Below are positions 34,106 through 43,056 of a stretch of DNA of 64,000 nucleotides, piece by piece. The notes beneath the pieces are model-generated. The model was not told the origin of the DNA, made no database searches, and worked only from the letters and a program-made list of their open reading frames with translations. Source of the DNA: UBA6544 sp049601975. GTDB lineage: Bacteria; Pseudomonadota; Alphaproteobacteria; UBA8366. The translations under genes and the position numbers were made by a program. The stretch's first letter is position 1. Each line of letters opens with the position of its first letter. The stretch spans positions 1 to 64,000 of the forward strand of contig JBMYRC010000006.1 of the NCBI GenBank assembly GCA_049601975.1, read 5' to 3'.

Positions 34106-35826
34106 TTTTTTCTTAATTCAGGCCGACAGCCAATCGGAAGCGTAATGGCTACCGTTGTCCCTCGGCCGAGTTCGCTCGAAATCTCGATCTCTCCACTGTG
34201 GAGATTTACCAAGCGCTTGGTAATCGCGAGACCCAGCCCAGTACCAGCTTCGCTGAACGACTTAATGCTGCCTTGAACAAACGGTTCCGTCGCCGTGCTC
34301 AAGATCTCCGCCGACATCCCGTCACCGTCGTCTTTAACGGTCAACGCGACGCCATTGGTAACGGTTCCGGCGGTGATCCGGATACAACCACCAGCGCTCG
34401 AAAACTTGATCGCGTTGGAAACCAAATTGAACAAAATCTGGCGAATCGCACGTTCATCGGCCCACAACATGGGAAACGCGTCCGGAAGCTCAATGCCGAT
34501 CTCGACCTCACCCGCTTGAGCGCGCGGCCGCATCATCTCAGCTACGGATCGAATTACATCCCGCAGCTGGATATTGGTGAAGTTCAGATTGTACTCACCC
34601 GCTTCGATTTTCGGCATATCGAGAATATCGTTGATCAAGGAAAGCAGATGTTGGCCGGCATCGAGAATATTTTGGGCATATTCGTGCTGCTTTCCTTCGA
34701 CTGCAGGTAACAGAATCTTTTGGCTAGAGAGCAATTCTGAAAAGCCGATAATCGCATTCAAGGGTGTACGCAGCTCATGGCTCATGTTGGCGAGAAATTC
34801 GGACTTTGCTCGATTGCCTTTCTCCGCTCGTTCTATCTCACGCTCAAGCGCCCGTTCGCGTTCTTTCAGGATGGTGAGATCCGTGTTCACGAGGAACGTA
34901 CTGCCGTCGGGCATCCTTTGCTCCCGAAACATCAACCAAGTGCCATCTTGCCGAGCCGTAACTATTCCTTCGCGGGACGGATTGCGATGTTGCTCCAGAC
35001 GATTGTGGAGATATTCCTCCTCGCGCCCAAGCGCCTTCAAAACGCGGCCATTCGATATGTTGTCGCGGAACAAATCTTCGAATGTCATTCCGGGCATGAT
35101 ATTGGGCGCCATATCGGGATTGAGTTTTTTGAAGCTGCTGTTGCAAAACACCAATCGATCTTCGGCATCGAAAAGCGCGAAACCATCGGAAGTACTTTCC
35201 ATTGCGCCAGTGAACATATTTCGCTCACGCGTTAATATCTCGCTCGCGTTCACGCTTGCCGTAATGTCCTGACCTGTTCCCCGATACCCCCAAAAAGTCC
35301 CGAGGCTATCGAAAACCGGCAAACCACTAATCGACAACCAGACGAGTCCACCGTCAGGTTTCGTGCGCGGATATACGAAACTTCGAAACGGTCGATACAT
35401 CTTTAAATCTTCGAGGTGTTGGCGATAAAGGTTGGGGTCAATTGCGTCTTCAATGCCCGATTCGTCTCGTCGCTTTCCAAGTAGTTCCTCGACAGGGACG
35501 CCCGTCACTTTCGTGAACCTCTCCGAGAAATAGGAAAATCTCAGCTCGTGATCCATCGCCCAGAAGTAGTCCGAGGCGGAATTCGCAAAACTCAAAAGAC
35601 GATTTTCACTCTTCTCAAGATCATGCTGTGCTTGTTTTTCATGTGAAATATCGACCCGTCGAGAAATGAAATACCCGTCATGGGTTCGCATATCGGTCGC
35701 GCGTATCCAGCGTCCATCATAGAGCTGGTGCTCTGCTTCGCCATTGCCTTGCATATGAGATGCAACACAATCGCGAATATAATCGTCAACACCCACACCA
35801 TTCAACCGAACGACACCGCGCTGCAA
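34102..35826 (-). CDS. PAS-domain hybrid-type sensor histidine kinase, N-terminally truncated
   Basis: Open frame of 574 residues with two complete PAS domains (about 77-190 and 200-325), a HisKA domain with the phospho-His at 350 (ANMSHELRTPLNAI), and a HATPase domain (N-box FNLVSNAIKFS, G1 VKDDGDGMSAE, G2 GTGLGLAITK, to the end). No transmembrane helix and no receiver domain. The start is doubtful: TTG 35826 or ATG 35754 give proteins beginning inside a third PAS domain whose upstream half lies in the same frame beyond a TAG at 35896-35898. So a truncated but possibly active cytosolic kinase. Its response regulator is not in the window. Confidence 0.85.
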   Translation of the reverse strand: MQRGVVRLNGVGVDDYIRDCVASHMQGNGEAEHQLYDGRWIRATDMRTHDGYFISRRVDISHEKQAQHDLEKSENRLLSFANSASDYFWAMDHELRFSYFSERFTKVTGVPVEELLGKRRDESGIEDAIDPNLYRQHLEDLKMYRPFRSFVYPRTKPDGGLVWLSISGLPVFDSLGTFWGYRGTGQDITASVNASEILTRERNMFTGAMESTSDGFALFDAEDRLVFCNSSFKKLNPDMAPNIMPGMTFEDLFRDNISNGRVLKALGREEEYLHNRLEQHRNPSREGIVTARQDGTWLMFREQRMPDGSTFLVNTDLTILKERERALEREIERAEKGNRAKSEFLANMSHELRTPLNAIIGFSELLSSQKILLPAVEGKQHEYAQNILDAGQHLLSLINDILDMPKIEAGEYNLNFTNIQLRDVIRSVAEMMRPRAQAGEVEIGIELPDAFPMLWADERAIRQILFNLVSNAIKFSSAGGCIRITAGTVTNGVALTVKDDGDGMSAEILSTATEPFVQGSIKSFSEAGTGLGLAITKRLVNLHSGEIEISSELGRGTTVAITLPIGCRPELRKN

Positions 35827-36072
35827 GGCTTGGCGAACGATCGATTTAAAGCTGGTCCCTGTTACAAACGGTTCGGTTATGCTGCCATAGGTTTCCTAAA
35901 ACCTACGCGTGCAGAAAATCAAACGGTCCGACGGATCAAAAATAGCGATTCCTTCTGGCATCGCATCCAGAACGTCGACAAGCGTCCGAAATTGAGTCGC
36001 GGTAGAATGATCCTCGATCACAATCTCATCCAATGGACGACCACTGAGTTGGCCGCACGTTCCAAGATTGCT
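35827..36072 (-). pseudogene. Cut-off N-terminal PAS part of the sensor kinase
   Basis: Upstream of the kinase, in the same frame, the sequence reads LSGRPLDEIVIEDHSTATQF RTLVDVLDAMPEGIAIFDPS DRLIFCTRRF, then TAG (35896-35898), then ETYGSITEPFVTGTSFKSIV into the kinase. This is a PAS fold with a stop in its middle. A further in-frame TAG lies at 36073-36075. The rest of the gap to 36287 shows no gene on either strand that I can support; it must carry the promoter of the HMG-CoA-synthase-like gene. Confidence 0.65.
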
Positions 36073-36287
36073 CTAATCGTCGTGATGATCCGGTGCAAAC
36101 GTCCTCCACTGATTTCGAAAAGCCAAATGGCCTTGGAAACCACTCATATCGATTCTACAGCACTAAACCTTAACAATTCGTATCCAGCGCATCAAAAGGA
36201 GTATGCTTGACAGCCCCATGCCGGACGTTACGTTTCTCGACGCATTTCTCGCTAAGTCACAACCCGTTACGTCCCAGGAGTTTATTG

Positions 36288-37745
36288 ATGGTCGGCATCA
36301 TTTCCTACGGAGCCTATATTCCGCGCAAACGCTTGCAGCGCCAAGCCGTTGTGGAAGCCAATTCCTGGTTCAATCCCGCCCTTAAGGCCTATGGCAAAGG
36401 CGAGCGGGCGATGTGCAATTGGGACGAGGATTCGGTGACGATGGCGGTCGAAGCGGCCCGAGATTGCCTTGGTGGAGAGGCACCTGGAGAATTGGCCGGC
36501 GTGTATCTGGCGACCACCTCGGCGCCGTTCAAAGATCGTCAAAACGCGGGCATTCTCGCGACGGCCCTTAACCTGGGCGACGAATTGATGACCATGGACG
36601 TCACTGGCTCACAGCGGGCGGGTACGACCGGATTGATCAATGCGCTCAAACTGGCTTCAAGCGATGGTAATATGCTTGTCGCCGTCGCCGAAAAGCGACG
36701 GACGAAAGCGGCTAATCCTCAGGAACTCATGTACGGAGACGGTGCCGCGGCGTTTATCGTCGGCCAGGACGCGGGTGCAGCAGAGTTCGTCGGCGCGAAA
36801 CAGATCTCGGTCGATTTCATCGATCACTATAAGGGCGACACCGAGGAGTTCGACTATCATTGGGAAGAGCGCTGGATTCGCGATGAAGGGTATATGAAGC
36901 TCGTCCCCCGCGCGCTCGAAGGCCTTTTCGCCGAGACTGGCGTAGCACCCGGCGACGTTAATCACTTCATCATGCCATGCTTGATCCGGCGCGTCGGCGA
37001 TATGGTCGCCAAGGCAGCCGGTATTCCGGGCGATGCCATTCGCGACACGATGCAAGCAGCAATGGGCGAGGCCGGCACGGCGCACGCGTTGGTCATGCTG
37101 GCTGCAACCTTGGAAGAAGCAAAGCCCGGTGAGATCATAGTCGTCGCTGGTTTTGGCCAGGGCTGCGATGCGCTGATGTTCCGCGCGGGCGACGGCATCG
37201 AGAGTAAACGCCCCGGTATGGGCGTTTCCGGTTTCATGAAGCGGCGCGTGGCGGAAGGTAATTACAACAAGTTTCTCGCCTTCAATGGCCTGACGACGCT
37301 CGATCATGGTTTGCGCGGCGAAGTCGACAGACAAACCGCGCTGACTGCGCTCTACCGCAACAAGGAGATGCTGACCGCGCTCATCGGCGGCAAATGCCGC
37401 AAATGCGGCACCGTCCAGTTCCCGAAGTCGAACGTCTGCGTCAGTCCGAATTGCGGTGAATTTCACAGCCAGGACGACCACCCCTTCGCCAATATTCCGG
37501 CGACGGTGCAATCCTGGACGGCGGATAACCTGACCTATGCAGTGGAACCACCGCAGCATTTTGGCATGGTCGTTTTCCAGGAGGGCGGGCGGCTAATGTC
37601 GGACATCACAGATGTTGATGTCGGCGGTGTCGAGGTCGGCATGTCGATGCGGATGATGTTCCGGATCAAGGAATTCGACGGTCAACGCGGCTTTACCCGC
37701 TATTTCTGGAAAGCCGCGCCTGACTTCACGAAAGACGGCGGTTGA
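36288..37745 (+). CDS. HMG-CoA synthase-like / OB-fold (DUF35) fusion protein
   Basis: A 485-residue two-part protein: residues about 1-340 have the thiolase fold of HMG-CoA synthases (VGIISYGAYIPRKRL opening, GVYLATTSAPFKDRQNAGIL, VTGSQRAGTTGLINAL, HFIMPCLIRR), and about 360-480 form a DUF35/ChsH2-like OB domain whose zinc ribbon is GGKCRKCGTVQFPKSN with two further Cys. At the position of the nucleophilic Cys of HMG-CoA synthase there is Ser108 (TGSQRAG). ATG 36288 follows CAGGAG; the upstream frame to 36207 is not supported. Followed by a thiolase gene, as in archaeal thiolase/HMGCS/DUF35 complexes. It likely handles acyl-CoA condensation or cleavage; exact reaction open. Confidence 0.8.
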   Translation: MVGIISYGAYIPRKRLQRQAVVEANSWFNPALKAYGKGERAMCNWDEDSVTMAVEAARDCLGGEAPGELAGVYLATTSAPFKDRQNAGILATALNLGDELMTMDVTGSQRAGTTGLINALKLASSDGNMLVAVAEKRRTKAANPQELMYGDGAAAFIVGQDAGAAEFVGAKQISVDFIDHYKGDTEEFDYHWEERWIRDEGYMKLVPRALEGLFAETGVAPGDVNHFIMPCLIRRVGDMVAKAAGIPGDAIRDTMQAAMGEAGTAHALVMLAATLEEAKPGEIIVVAGFGQGCDALMFRAGDGIESKRPGMGVSGFMKRRVAEGNYNKFLAFNGLTTLDHGLRGEVDRQTALTALYRNKEMLTALIGGKCRKCGTVQFPKSNVCVSPNCGEFHSQDDHPFANIPATVQSWTADNLTYAVEPPQHFGMVVFQEGGRLMSDITDVDVGGVEVGMSMRMMFRIKEFDGQRGFTRYFWKAAPDFTKDGG

Positions 37746-37775
37746 GGTAGAATGAATAAAATTTTGTAACTGATA

Positions 37776-37848
37776 CGTCATTCCTGCGTAGGCGGGAATC
37801 CAGTCTACCCCGAAATCAATCTGGGTCCCCGCCTTCGCGAGGACGACG
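37776..37848. repeat. Palindromic GTCATTCC/GGACGACG-type repeat inside the operon
   Basis: Imperfect inverted repeat: CGTCATTCCTGCGTAGGCGG at 37776 and CCCCGCCTTCGCGAGGACGA at 37827. The inner part AATCCAG / CTGGG also pairs. This type of mobile palindrome is scattered in many alphaproteobacterial genomes. It separates the HMGCS-like and thiolase genes without breaking them. Confidence 0.75.
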
Positions 37849-37871
37849 ATGGCAGCGAAAGGAACGAGGAC

Positions 37872-39074
37872 ATGGCAACGGGCATTAAGGACAAGGTCGC
37901 AATTCTGGGCATGGGTTGCTCCAAATTCGGAGAACGCTGGGATGCCGACGCTGAGGACCTCATCGTCGAGGCCTACGAGGAATGCATCGCCGACGCGGGC
38001 GTCGAGACGAGCCAGATCGATGCCGCTTGGTTCTCCACCGCCATTGAGGAAGTCCATGTCGGCAAGTCCGGCCTGCCACTCTCCATTGCCTTGCGCCTAC
38101 CCAACATTCCGGTAACGCGGGTCGAAAACTACTGCGCGTCTGGTACTGAATCCTTCCGAGGTGCGGTATACGCCGTTGCCTCCGGCGCCGCCGATATTGC
38201 GCTCGCGTGCGGTGTCGAGAAACTGAAGGACACCGGTTATGGTGGTCTGCCGCAACGCAGCCGCGGTGCGGTTAATTCCATGTATTGGGCGAATGCCTCT
38301 GCCCCCGGCAGTTTTGCGCAACTTGCCACCGCCTATTCCACTAAACACGGCGTCTCTATGGACGAGATCAAGCGCGCCATGGCGCAAATTTCGGTTAAAA
38401 GCCATGAGAACGGCGCCAAAAACCCCAAGGCGCACCTGCAAAAAGTCATCGACATCGACACAGTGCTGAATGCGCCGATGGTCGCGGCCCCGCTCGGCCT
38501 GTTCGATTGCTGTGGCGTCTCGGACGGTGCGGCAGCCGCCATCGTCACCACGCCAGAAATCGCTCGAAGCATGGGCAAGCATGATTTGGTTTCCGTGAAA
38601 GCGCTGCAACTCGCCGTCTCGAACGGCCAAGAAGCTAGCCATAATTCCTGGGACGGCAGCTATTTCATCACCACCCGCAAAGCAGCCGAACGCGCCTATA
38701 AGGAAGCGGGCATCGACAAGCCCCGTGATCAGATTTCCATGTTTGAATGCCACGACTGTTTTTCCGTCACCGAGTTGGTAACCATGGAAGACCTTTACAT
38801 CTCTGAGGAAGGCGAAGCTTGGCAGGATGTGCTCGACGGTTTCTACAACGCGGACGGCCAAGTGCCGTGCCAAATCGATGGTGGTCTAAAATGCTTTGGC
38901 CACCCAATCGGTGCCTCCGGACTACGGATGCTGTACGAAATGTACAATCAGGTATTAGGCCGCGCCGGCGATCGCCAGCTTGAGAACCCGACCATCGGCA
39001 TGACTCACAATCTCGGCGGCTTCCCGCATCAGAACGTGTCGTCCATCGCCATCGTGGGCAAGCATGGGGCCTAA
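37872..39074 (+). CDS. Thiolase-family protein (SCP-x/acetyl-CoA acetyltransferase type)
   Basis: A 400-residue thiolase: VENYCASGTESFRGAVYAVA carries the nucleophilic Cys (about residue 87), SMFECHDCFSVTELV the HDCF His region, and GGLKCFGHPIGASGLRMLYE the late GHPIG motif with the second catalytic residues. This is the SCP-x / acetyl-CoA acetyltransferase-like branch that often pairs with DUF35 proteins. It follows the HMGCS-like/DUF35 fusion, with the repeat between them, and may form a complex with it. Ends before a strong terminator. Confidence 0.9.
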   Translation: MATGIKDKVAILGMGCSKFGERWDADAEDLIVEAYEECIADAGVETSQIDAAWFSTAIEEVHVGKSGLPLSIALRLPNIPVTRVENYCASGTESFRGAVYAVASGAADIALACGVEKLKDTGYGGLPQRSRGAVNSMYWANASAPGSFAQLATAYSTKHGVSMDEIKRAMAQISVKSHENGAKNPKAHLQKVIDIDTVLNAPMVAAPLGLFDCCGVSDGAAAAIVTTPEIARSMGKHDLVSVKALQLAVSNGQEASHNSWDGSYFITTRKAAERAYKEAGIDKPRDQISMFECHDCFSVTELVTMEDLYISEEGEAWQDVLDGFYNADGQVPCQIDGGLKCFGHPIGASGLRMLYEMYNQVLGRAGDRQLENPTIGMTHNLGGFPHQNVSSIAIVGKHGA

Positions 39075-39097
39075 TATTTACGACAGAGAAGTTTAAG

Positions 39098-39126
39098 AAA
39101 AAGGCGCCCGTTACGGCGCCTTTTTT
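39098..39126. terminator. Rho-independent terminator after the thiolase gene
   Basis: Stem AAAAAGGCGCC (39098-39108) pairs with GGCGCCTTTTT (39115-39125), loop CGTTAC, followed by a T run. It can work in both directions but fits the plus-strand thiolase unit best; the next gene therefore has its own promoter or relies on readthrough. Confidence 0.88.
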
Positions 39127-39148
39127 ATGGAAGTTTGGAGATATCCAC

Positions 39149-39913
39149 ATGATCGATATTGAACGCCACGGTGTCTGCGCCGTTATCCGATTCAACAGGC
39201 CCGACGCCCTCAATGCGTTGAACGCCAACGGGCTCGACGCGCTGGAAGACGCCCTGGAACAAACCTCTAAAAGCGACGCCCGCATGCTCATATTGACTGG
39301 AGCGGGAGACCGCGCTTTTTGCGCCGGAGCCGATATAAATGAGCTCGGCCCCCGCACAGCCGACCAAGTACGATCAGCGTCCCGGCGCGGCCAAGCCATC
39401 GGCCTCCGGATTGAAAACCTACCCTTCCCGTCTATCGCCCTGTTGAACGGCTACGCCTTGGGCGGTGGGCTCGAACTCTCCCTCGGGTGCACATTCAGAC
39501 TGGCGACACCAAATGCAATGATGGGATTTCCCGAAATCAAACTCGGTATTTGTACCGGATGGGGTGGAACACAACGCCTCCCGCGCCTGATTCCGTTGCA
39601 AGCTGCACTCGAACTTCTAATGTCGGGGCGCTTGATCGACGCCACCAAGGCCAAGGAATTAGGACTGGTTCATTCGATCACTGACGGCGACCCGATGAGT
39701 GCCGCCATCGAATTCGCTGAACAATTCACCCGCAATACTCTGCCCGCAATGGGACTCGTAAGAGAAGCCGTCCTCCGCGCGAACGAACAGAATTTAGAAT
39801 CAGGCTTCCGCACAGAATCTGATCTCTCAACATTGTCCTATCAATTGGAAGATTCAGCGGAAGGCATTGCCGCATTCTTGGGCAAGCGGAAACCGAATTT
39901 CCAAGATCGCTAA
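39149..39913 (+). CDS. Enoyl-CoA hydratase/isomerase family protein
   Basis: A 254-residue crotonase: LTGAGDRAFCAGADINEL (about residues 49-66, oxyanion Ala-Gly), NGYALGGGLELSLGCTFRLA (about 95-115), FPEIKLGICTGWGGTQRLPR with the second oxyanion strand and the Glu in PEIKLG. The residue that is the second catalytic Glu of hydratases (G-x-I-P-G) reads GICTGWGG, so hydratase activity is not assured and isomerase or hydrolase activity is possible. GGAG precedes the ATG by 9 bases. Convergent with the epimerase gene (4-base overlap). Confidence 0.9.
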   Translation: MIDIERHGVCAVIRFNRPDALNALNANGLDALEDALEQTSKSDARMLILTGAGDRAFCAGADINELGPRTADQVRSASRRGQAIGLRIENLPFPSIALLNGYALGGGLELSLGCTFRLATPNAMMGFPEIKLGICTGWGGTQRLPRLIPLQAALELLMSGRLIDATKAKELGLVHSITDGDPMSAAIEFAEQFTRNTLPAMGLVREAVLRANEQNLESGFRTESDLSTLSYQLEDSAEGIAAFLGKRKPNFQDR

Positions 39914-40848
39914 CCCGAGATCGGCTCCAGCCCTTCTTCCGCGCGCACGGCATTTATGATCTGGAGCACACGCTCCGGCCACGGGTGAAACTGGACGCCG
40001 TACTCCCCGACAAGGCGCGAATTATCCATCAAGTAGATCCCGGATTCGTCTTTGCCGCCGGTCTCGTTCTCAAAGCGGATATCAGCGTCGGGTAGATAAC
40101 CTCGCACCATCTCGGCCAAGTCGCCCATGGTAATCGTTGTGCCGCCGGAGTTGTAAATCGAATGCTTCGGCGCATCAGACATGAGTACACGGGCGAAGAC
40201 TTCGGTAATGTCGTCCACGTGGATCGGCAGACGCGTGTAATCCGCGAAGGGGAAATTCGCGACCTCACCCCGGGACGGTTTCACAATACATTGGACGTGA
40301 TCGACCGAGCCAAAAATCTTATCAGGGCCCGAGACATTGGTCGGCCGCACACCGCTAATCGACATTCCATGTTTGTCGATATAATCCTGAGCCTGCCACT
40401 CGTTGAAAATCTTATGCATCGAGTACTGGTTTTCGCCATGCTTAAAGTCTTCTTCATTCACCGCCCGTTCACCGTAGTTTCTCTGAAAACCATAGACCGC
40501 GAGCGAACTCGCATAGACAACGCGCTTGGCGCCCGTCAGGCGTGATGCTTCAAAGAAATTATCCATACCGATGACATTCAACTTCATCGCCATATGCGGC
40601 GGATGATGACTACCGATGTAATACGCTAGATTGATCGTCCGGTCCGCACCTGCGGCCGCCATCTTGTCCATGACATCGTCAAAATGCGTGATGTCGCCCC
40701 GCACAACCCGGACTTTATCCCCGAAATCATCGAAATCTCCATCCTGCGGCGCAATATCCATCACTGTGACTTCCTCGCCTTGCGCCACGAGGGACCGCGT
40801 CAGACGACGGCCGATGAATCCTGTCCCACCTGCTATGAATACGGACAT
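39910..40848 (-). CDS. NAD-dependent epimerase/dehydratase (extended SDR)
   Basis: A 312-residue extended SDR: cofactor motif FIAGGTGFIGRRLTRSLVAQ, NLAYYIGSHH, catalytic Tyr/Lys in QYSMHKIFNEWQ (about 145-155), and a C-terminal substrate domain. Usually these act on nucleotide sugars, but related forms reduce other ketones. Single gene, divergent from the carboxyltransferase gene with 142 bases between. Confidence 0.87.
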   Translation of the reverse strand: MSVFIAGGTGFIGRRLTRSLVAQGEEVTVMDIAPQDGDFDDFGDKVRVVRGDITHFDDVMDKMAAAGADRTINLAYYIGSHHPPHMAMKLNVIGMDNFFEASRLTGAKRVVYASSLAVYGFQRNYGERAVNEEDFKHGENQYSMHKIFNEWQAQDYIDKHGMSISGVRPTNVSGPDKIFGSVDHVQCIVKPSRGEVANFPFADYTRLPIHVDDITEVFARVLMSDAPKHSIYNSGGTTITMGDLAEMVRGYLPDADIRFENETGGKDESGIYLMDNSRLVGEYGVQFHPWPERVLQIINAVRAEEGLEPISG

Positions 40849-40990
40849 GTTCGCTCCTCCCTACCCTGCATTTTCGTCCCTTACTGAAGTAGAGCCGAAT
40901 CTGACAGACCAAGGGCCGGGTATTGAATTCTCTTTCACCCTCTGCGACCTAGCTTATGAAACAATCAACGCTTAACGAAGGAAGATCAGG

Positions 40991-42538
40991 ATGACGTGGC
41001 AGCCGGAACTCGATGAACTGAAACGCCGCGAGGCATTCGCCGAGGAATTGGGAGGGCCGGAGCGCGTGAGGCGCCAGCACGACGGCGACCGGCTGACGAT
41101 CCGAGAACGGGTTGAGCAGATGTCGGACACCGGATCGTTTCGTGAGCTCGGTAAGATCGCCGGGATGGCGGATTATGATGCGAACAATGACCTGGAGAAA
41201 CTAACTCCTTCTAATTTCGTTTTCGGCCGCGCCAAAGTGGACGGTCGGCAAGTCGTAATCGGTGGTGACGACTTCACGGTGCGTGGTGGCTCCGCCGATG
41301 CGACGATCAAGGAAAAGCACCAAATGTGCGAGCGCATGGCGCACGAATTGCGCCTCCCCTTGATCCGCATGGTTGAAGGATCCGGCGGCGGCGGTTCGGT
41401 CAAAACCATCGAGACTACCGGGCGCGCAAACGTTCCAGGCGTCGCCGGTTGGGAAGTTGTGGTCGACAACATGGGCACGATCCCTCGGGTGGCGTTGGGT
41501 CTAGGCTCTGTCGCCGGTCTCGGTGCCGCTCATCTGGCGGCGGCGCATTACTCCGTCATGATCAAAGACAACTCCGCACTCTTCGTTGCCGGGCCGCCGG
41601 TCGTCGAACGGCTTGGCCAAAAGCTGACCAAGAATGAACTCGGGGGTTGGAAGATTCAACTCCGCGCAGGCGCCGTCGATCATGCAGTCGACACCGAAGA
41701 AGACGCCTTCGAATGCGCACGCAAGTTTCTCTCCTACCTGCCACCTTCCGTGCATGACGTGCCGCCACGCGGCCCGCAGGAAGACGATCCGAACCGCCGC
41801 GAGGAATGGCTTCTGGACGCCATCCCGCGCGATATCCGCAAGGTCTATAAGATCCGCCCGATCATCGAGGCGGTCGTCGACGAAGGATCGTTCTTCGAAT
41901 GGGGCGACCGCTACGGCAAATCCATCGTCACCGGTTTTGCACGCCTCGACGGCTGGCCTGTCGCCTTGATGGCAAGCGATCCCTACTCCTATGGCGGTGG
42001 CTGGACGGCTGATACTTGCCGCAAGGTCGAAAAATTCGTCGACACCGCCGACACGTTCCATCTACCCATCGTTTACCTGGCGGACTGCCCAGGATTCCAG
42101 ATCGGGCTTGAGGCCGAAAAGAACGGGACCATCAAGGAAGGCGTGCGCGCCATGAGCGCCATTTGGCAAACCGAGACGCCGTGGTGTTCAGTCATCATCC
42201 GCAACGCTTTCGGCGTCGCTGGGGCTGCGCACAAGAACGGCGGTCGTTTCTGCACCCGCTATGCTTGGCCGTCGGGCCGCTGGGGCTCCTTGCCCCTCGA
42301 AGGCGGGATCGAGGCCGCCTACCGCGCCGATATCGCGGGCGCCGACGATCCCGATGCGAAAATGGCGGAGATTGAGGAACGATTGAACAAACTCCGCTCG
42401 CCATTCCGATCGGCCGAGAGTTTTTGGATCGAGGAGATTGTCGACCCCCGCAAAACGCGCTCGCTGCTCTGCGATTTCGCCAATACGGTCGCGCCGCTGC
42501 GCGAACCTGGCCTACGCCGACGCATGATGCGGCCATAA
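40991..42538 (+). CDS. Acyl-CoA carboxylase carboxyltransferase (beta) subunit
   Basis: A 515-residue carboxyltransferase: two crotonase-like domains, first with RGGSADATIKEKHQMCERMA and SGGGGSVKTIETTGRANVPG, second with DCPGFQIGLEAEKNGTIKEG and NAFGVAGAAHKNGGRFCTRY (the acyl-CoA/biotin pocket). Closest in pattern to propionyl- and methylcrotonyl-CoA carboxylase beta subunits. GAAGGA precedes ATG 40991. No biotin carboxylase/BCCP gene (alpha subunit) is in the window, so it must use one encoded elsewhere, or act as a decarboxylase. Followed 13 bases later by a MaoC gene. Confidence 0.88.
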   Translation: MTWQPELDELKRREAFAEELGGPERVRRQHDGDRLTIRERVEQMSDTGSFRELGKIAGMADYDANNDLEKLTPSNFVFGRAKVDGRQVVIGGDDFTVRGGSADATIKEKHQMCERMAHELRLPLIRMVEGSGGGGSVKTIETTGRANVPGVAGWEVVVDNMGTIPRVALGLGSVAGLGAAHLAAAHYSVMIKDNSALFVAGPPVVERLGQKLTKNELGGWKIQLRAGAVDHAVDTEEDAFECARKFLSYLPPSVHDVPPRGPQEDDPNRREEWLLDAIPRDIRKVYKIRPIIEAVVDEGSFFEWGDRYGKSIVTGFARLDGWPVALMASDPYSYGGGWTADTCRKVEKFVDTADTFHLPIVYLADCPGFQIGLEAEKNGTIKEGVRAMSAIWQTETPWCSVIIRNAFGVAGAAHKNGGRFCTRYAWPSGRWGSLPLEGGIEAAYRADIAGADDPDAKMAEIEERLNKLRSPFRSAESFWIEEIVDPRKTRSLLCDFANTVAPLREPGLRRRMMRP

Positions 42539-42551
42539 AGGAGACAGATTC

Positions 42552-42986
42552 ATGGCGATTGAAGCATGGACTGGAACCTATGAGGACCTTCCACTCGGTG
42601 CAGAGGAATCTGCGTCGCAATTGATAGACGGGTCGGCCATCGACGCCTTCGCAAATGCGATCCAAAGCTTTAATCCAGTTCATATGGATGGGGATTGGGC
42701 ACGCGAAAACACCCATTATCCGGATCGTATAGCGCATGGCGTCATGACAACGGCGCTCATGTCGCAACCACTCGTACAATTCTGCGAGAGGTATAAGATT
42801 CGGACGGCCCTGCTTACCTCGTCCTCACGATATACCCGTGCCGTGATCGCGGGAGATACGGTAACCACGACCGTGCGCCTAGTTGAGAAGATGGACGCAA
42901 AGAAGCGTATCCGCTTTGAGGTGGAAACCAAAAATCAGAATGATGAAGTCGTGATGATTGGTGAACTCCTCGAACAGTGCATTTAG
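42552..42986 (+). CDS. MaoC-like (hotdog-fold) enoyl-CoA hydratase
   Basis: A 144-residue single hotdog domain. The hydratase-2 motif is present as NAIQSFNPVHMDGDWARENT with Asp/His at the catalytic positions, and the helix IAHGVMTTALMSQPLVQF is the central MaoC helix. Hydrates enoyl-CoA to (R)-3-hydroxyacyl-CoA or acts on a related thioester. Follows the carboxyltransferase gene by 13 bases with AAGGAG before it. The gap to 43056 has no gene. Confidence 0.88.
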   Translation: MAIEAWTGTYEDLPLGAEESASQLIDGSAIDAFANAIQSFNPVHMDGDWARENTHYPDRIAHGVMTTALMSQPLVQFCERYKIRTALLTSSSRYTRAVIAGDTVTTTVRLVEKMDAKKRIRFEVETKNQNDEVVMIGELLEQCI

Positions 42987-43056
42987 GACAACGGATCGCA
43001 TCTTGCTCAGTTAAGATTGCGATGCCACTCTGGTAAAAATTGTTCAAAGGACCTGA

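Noticed and set aside
35896..35898. TAG in the kinase PAS domain as pyrrolysine
   Set aside because: Pyrrolysine is rare and expected in methylamine methyltransferases; a second TAG upstream and the Arg/Leu-type context suggest decay.
36657..37559. 300-codon minus-strand open frame opposite the HMGCS-like gene
   Set aside because: The plus-strand frame has clear domain motifs; the antisense frame has none.
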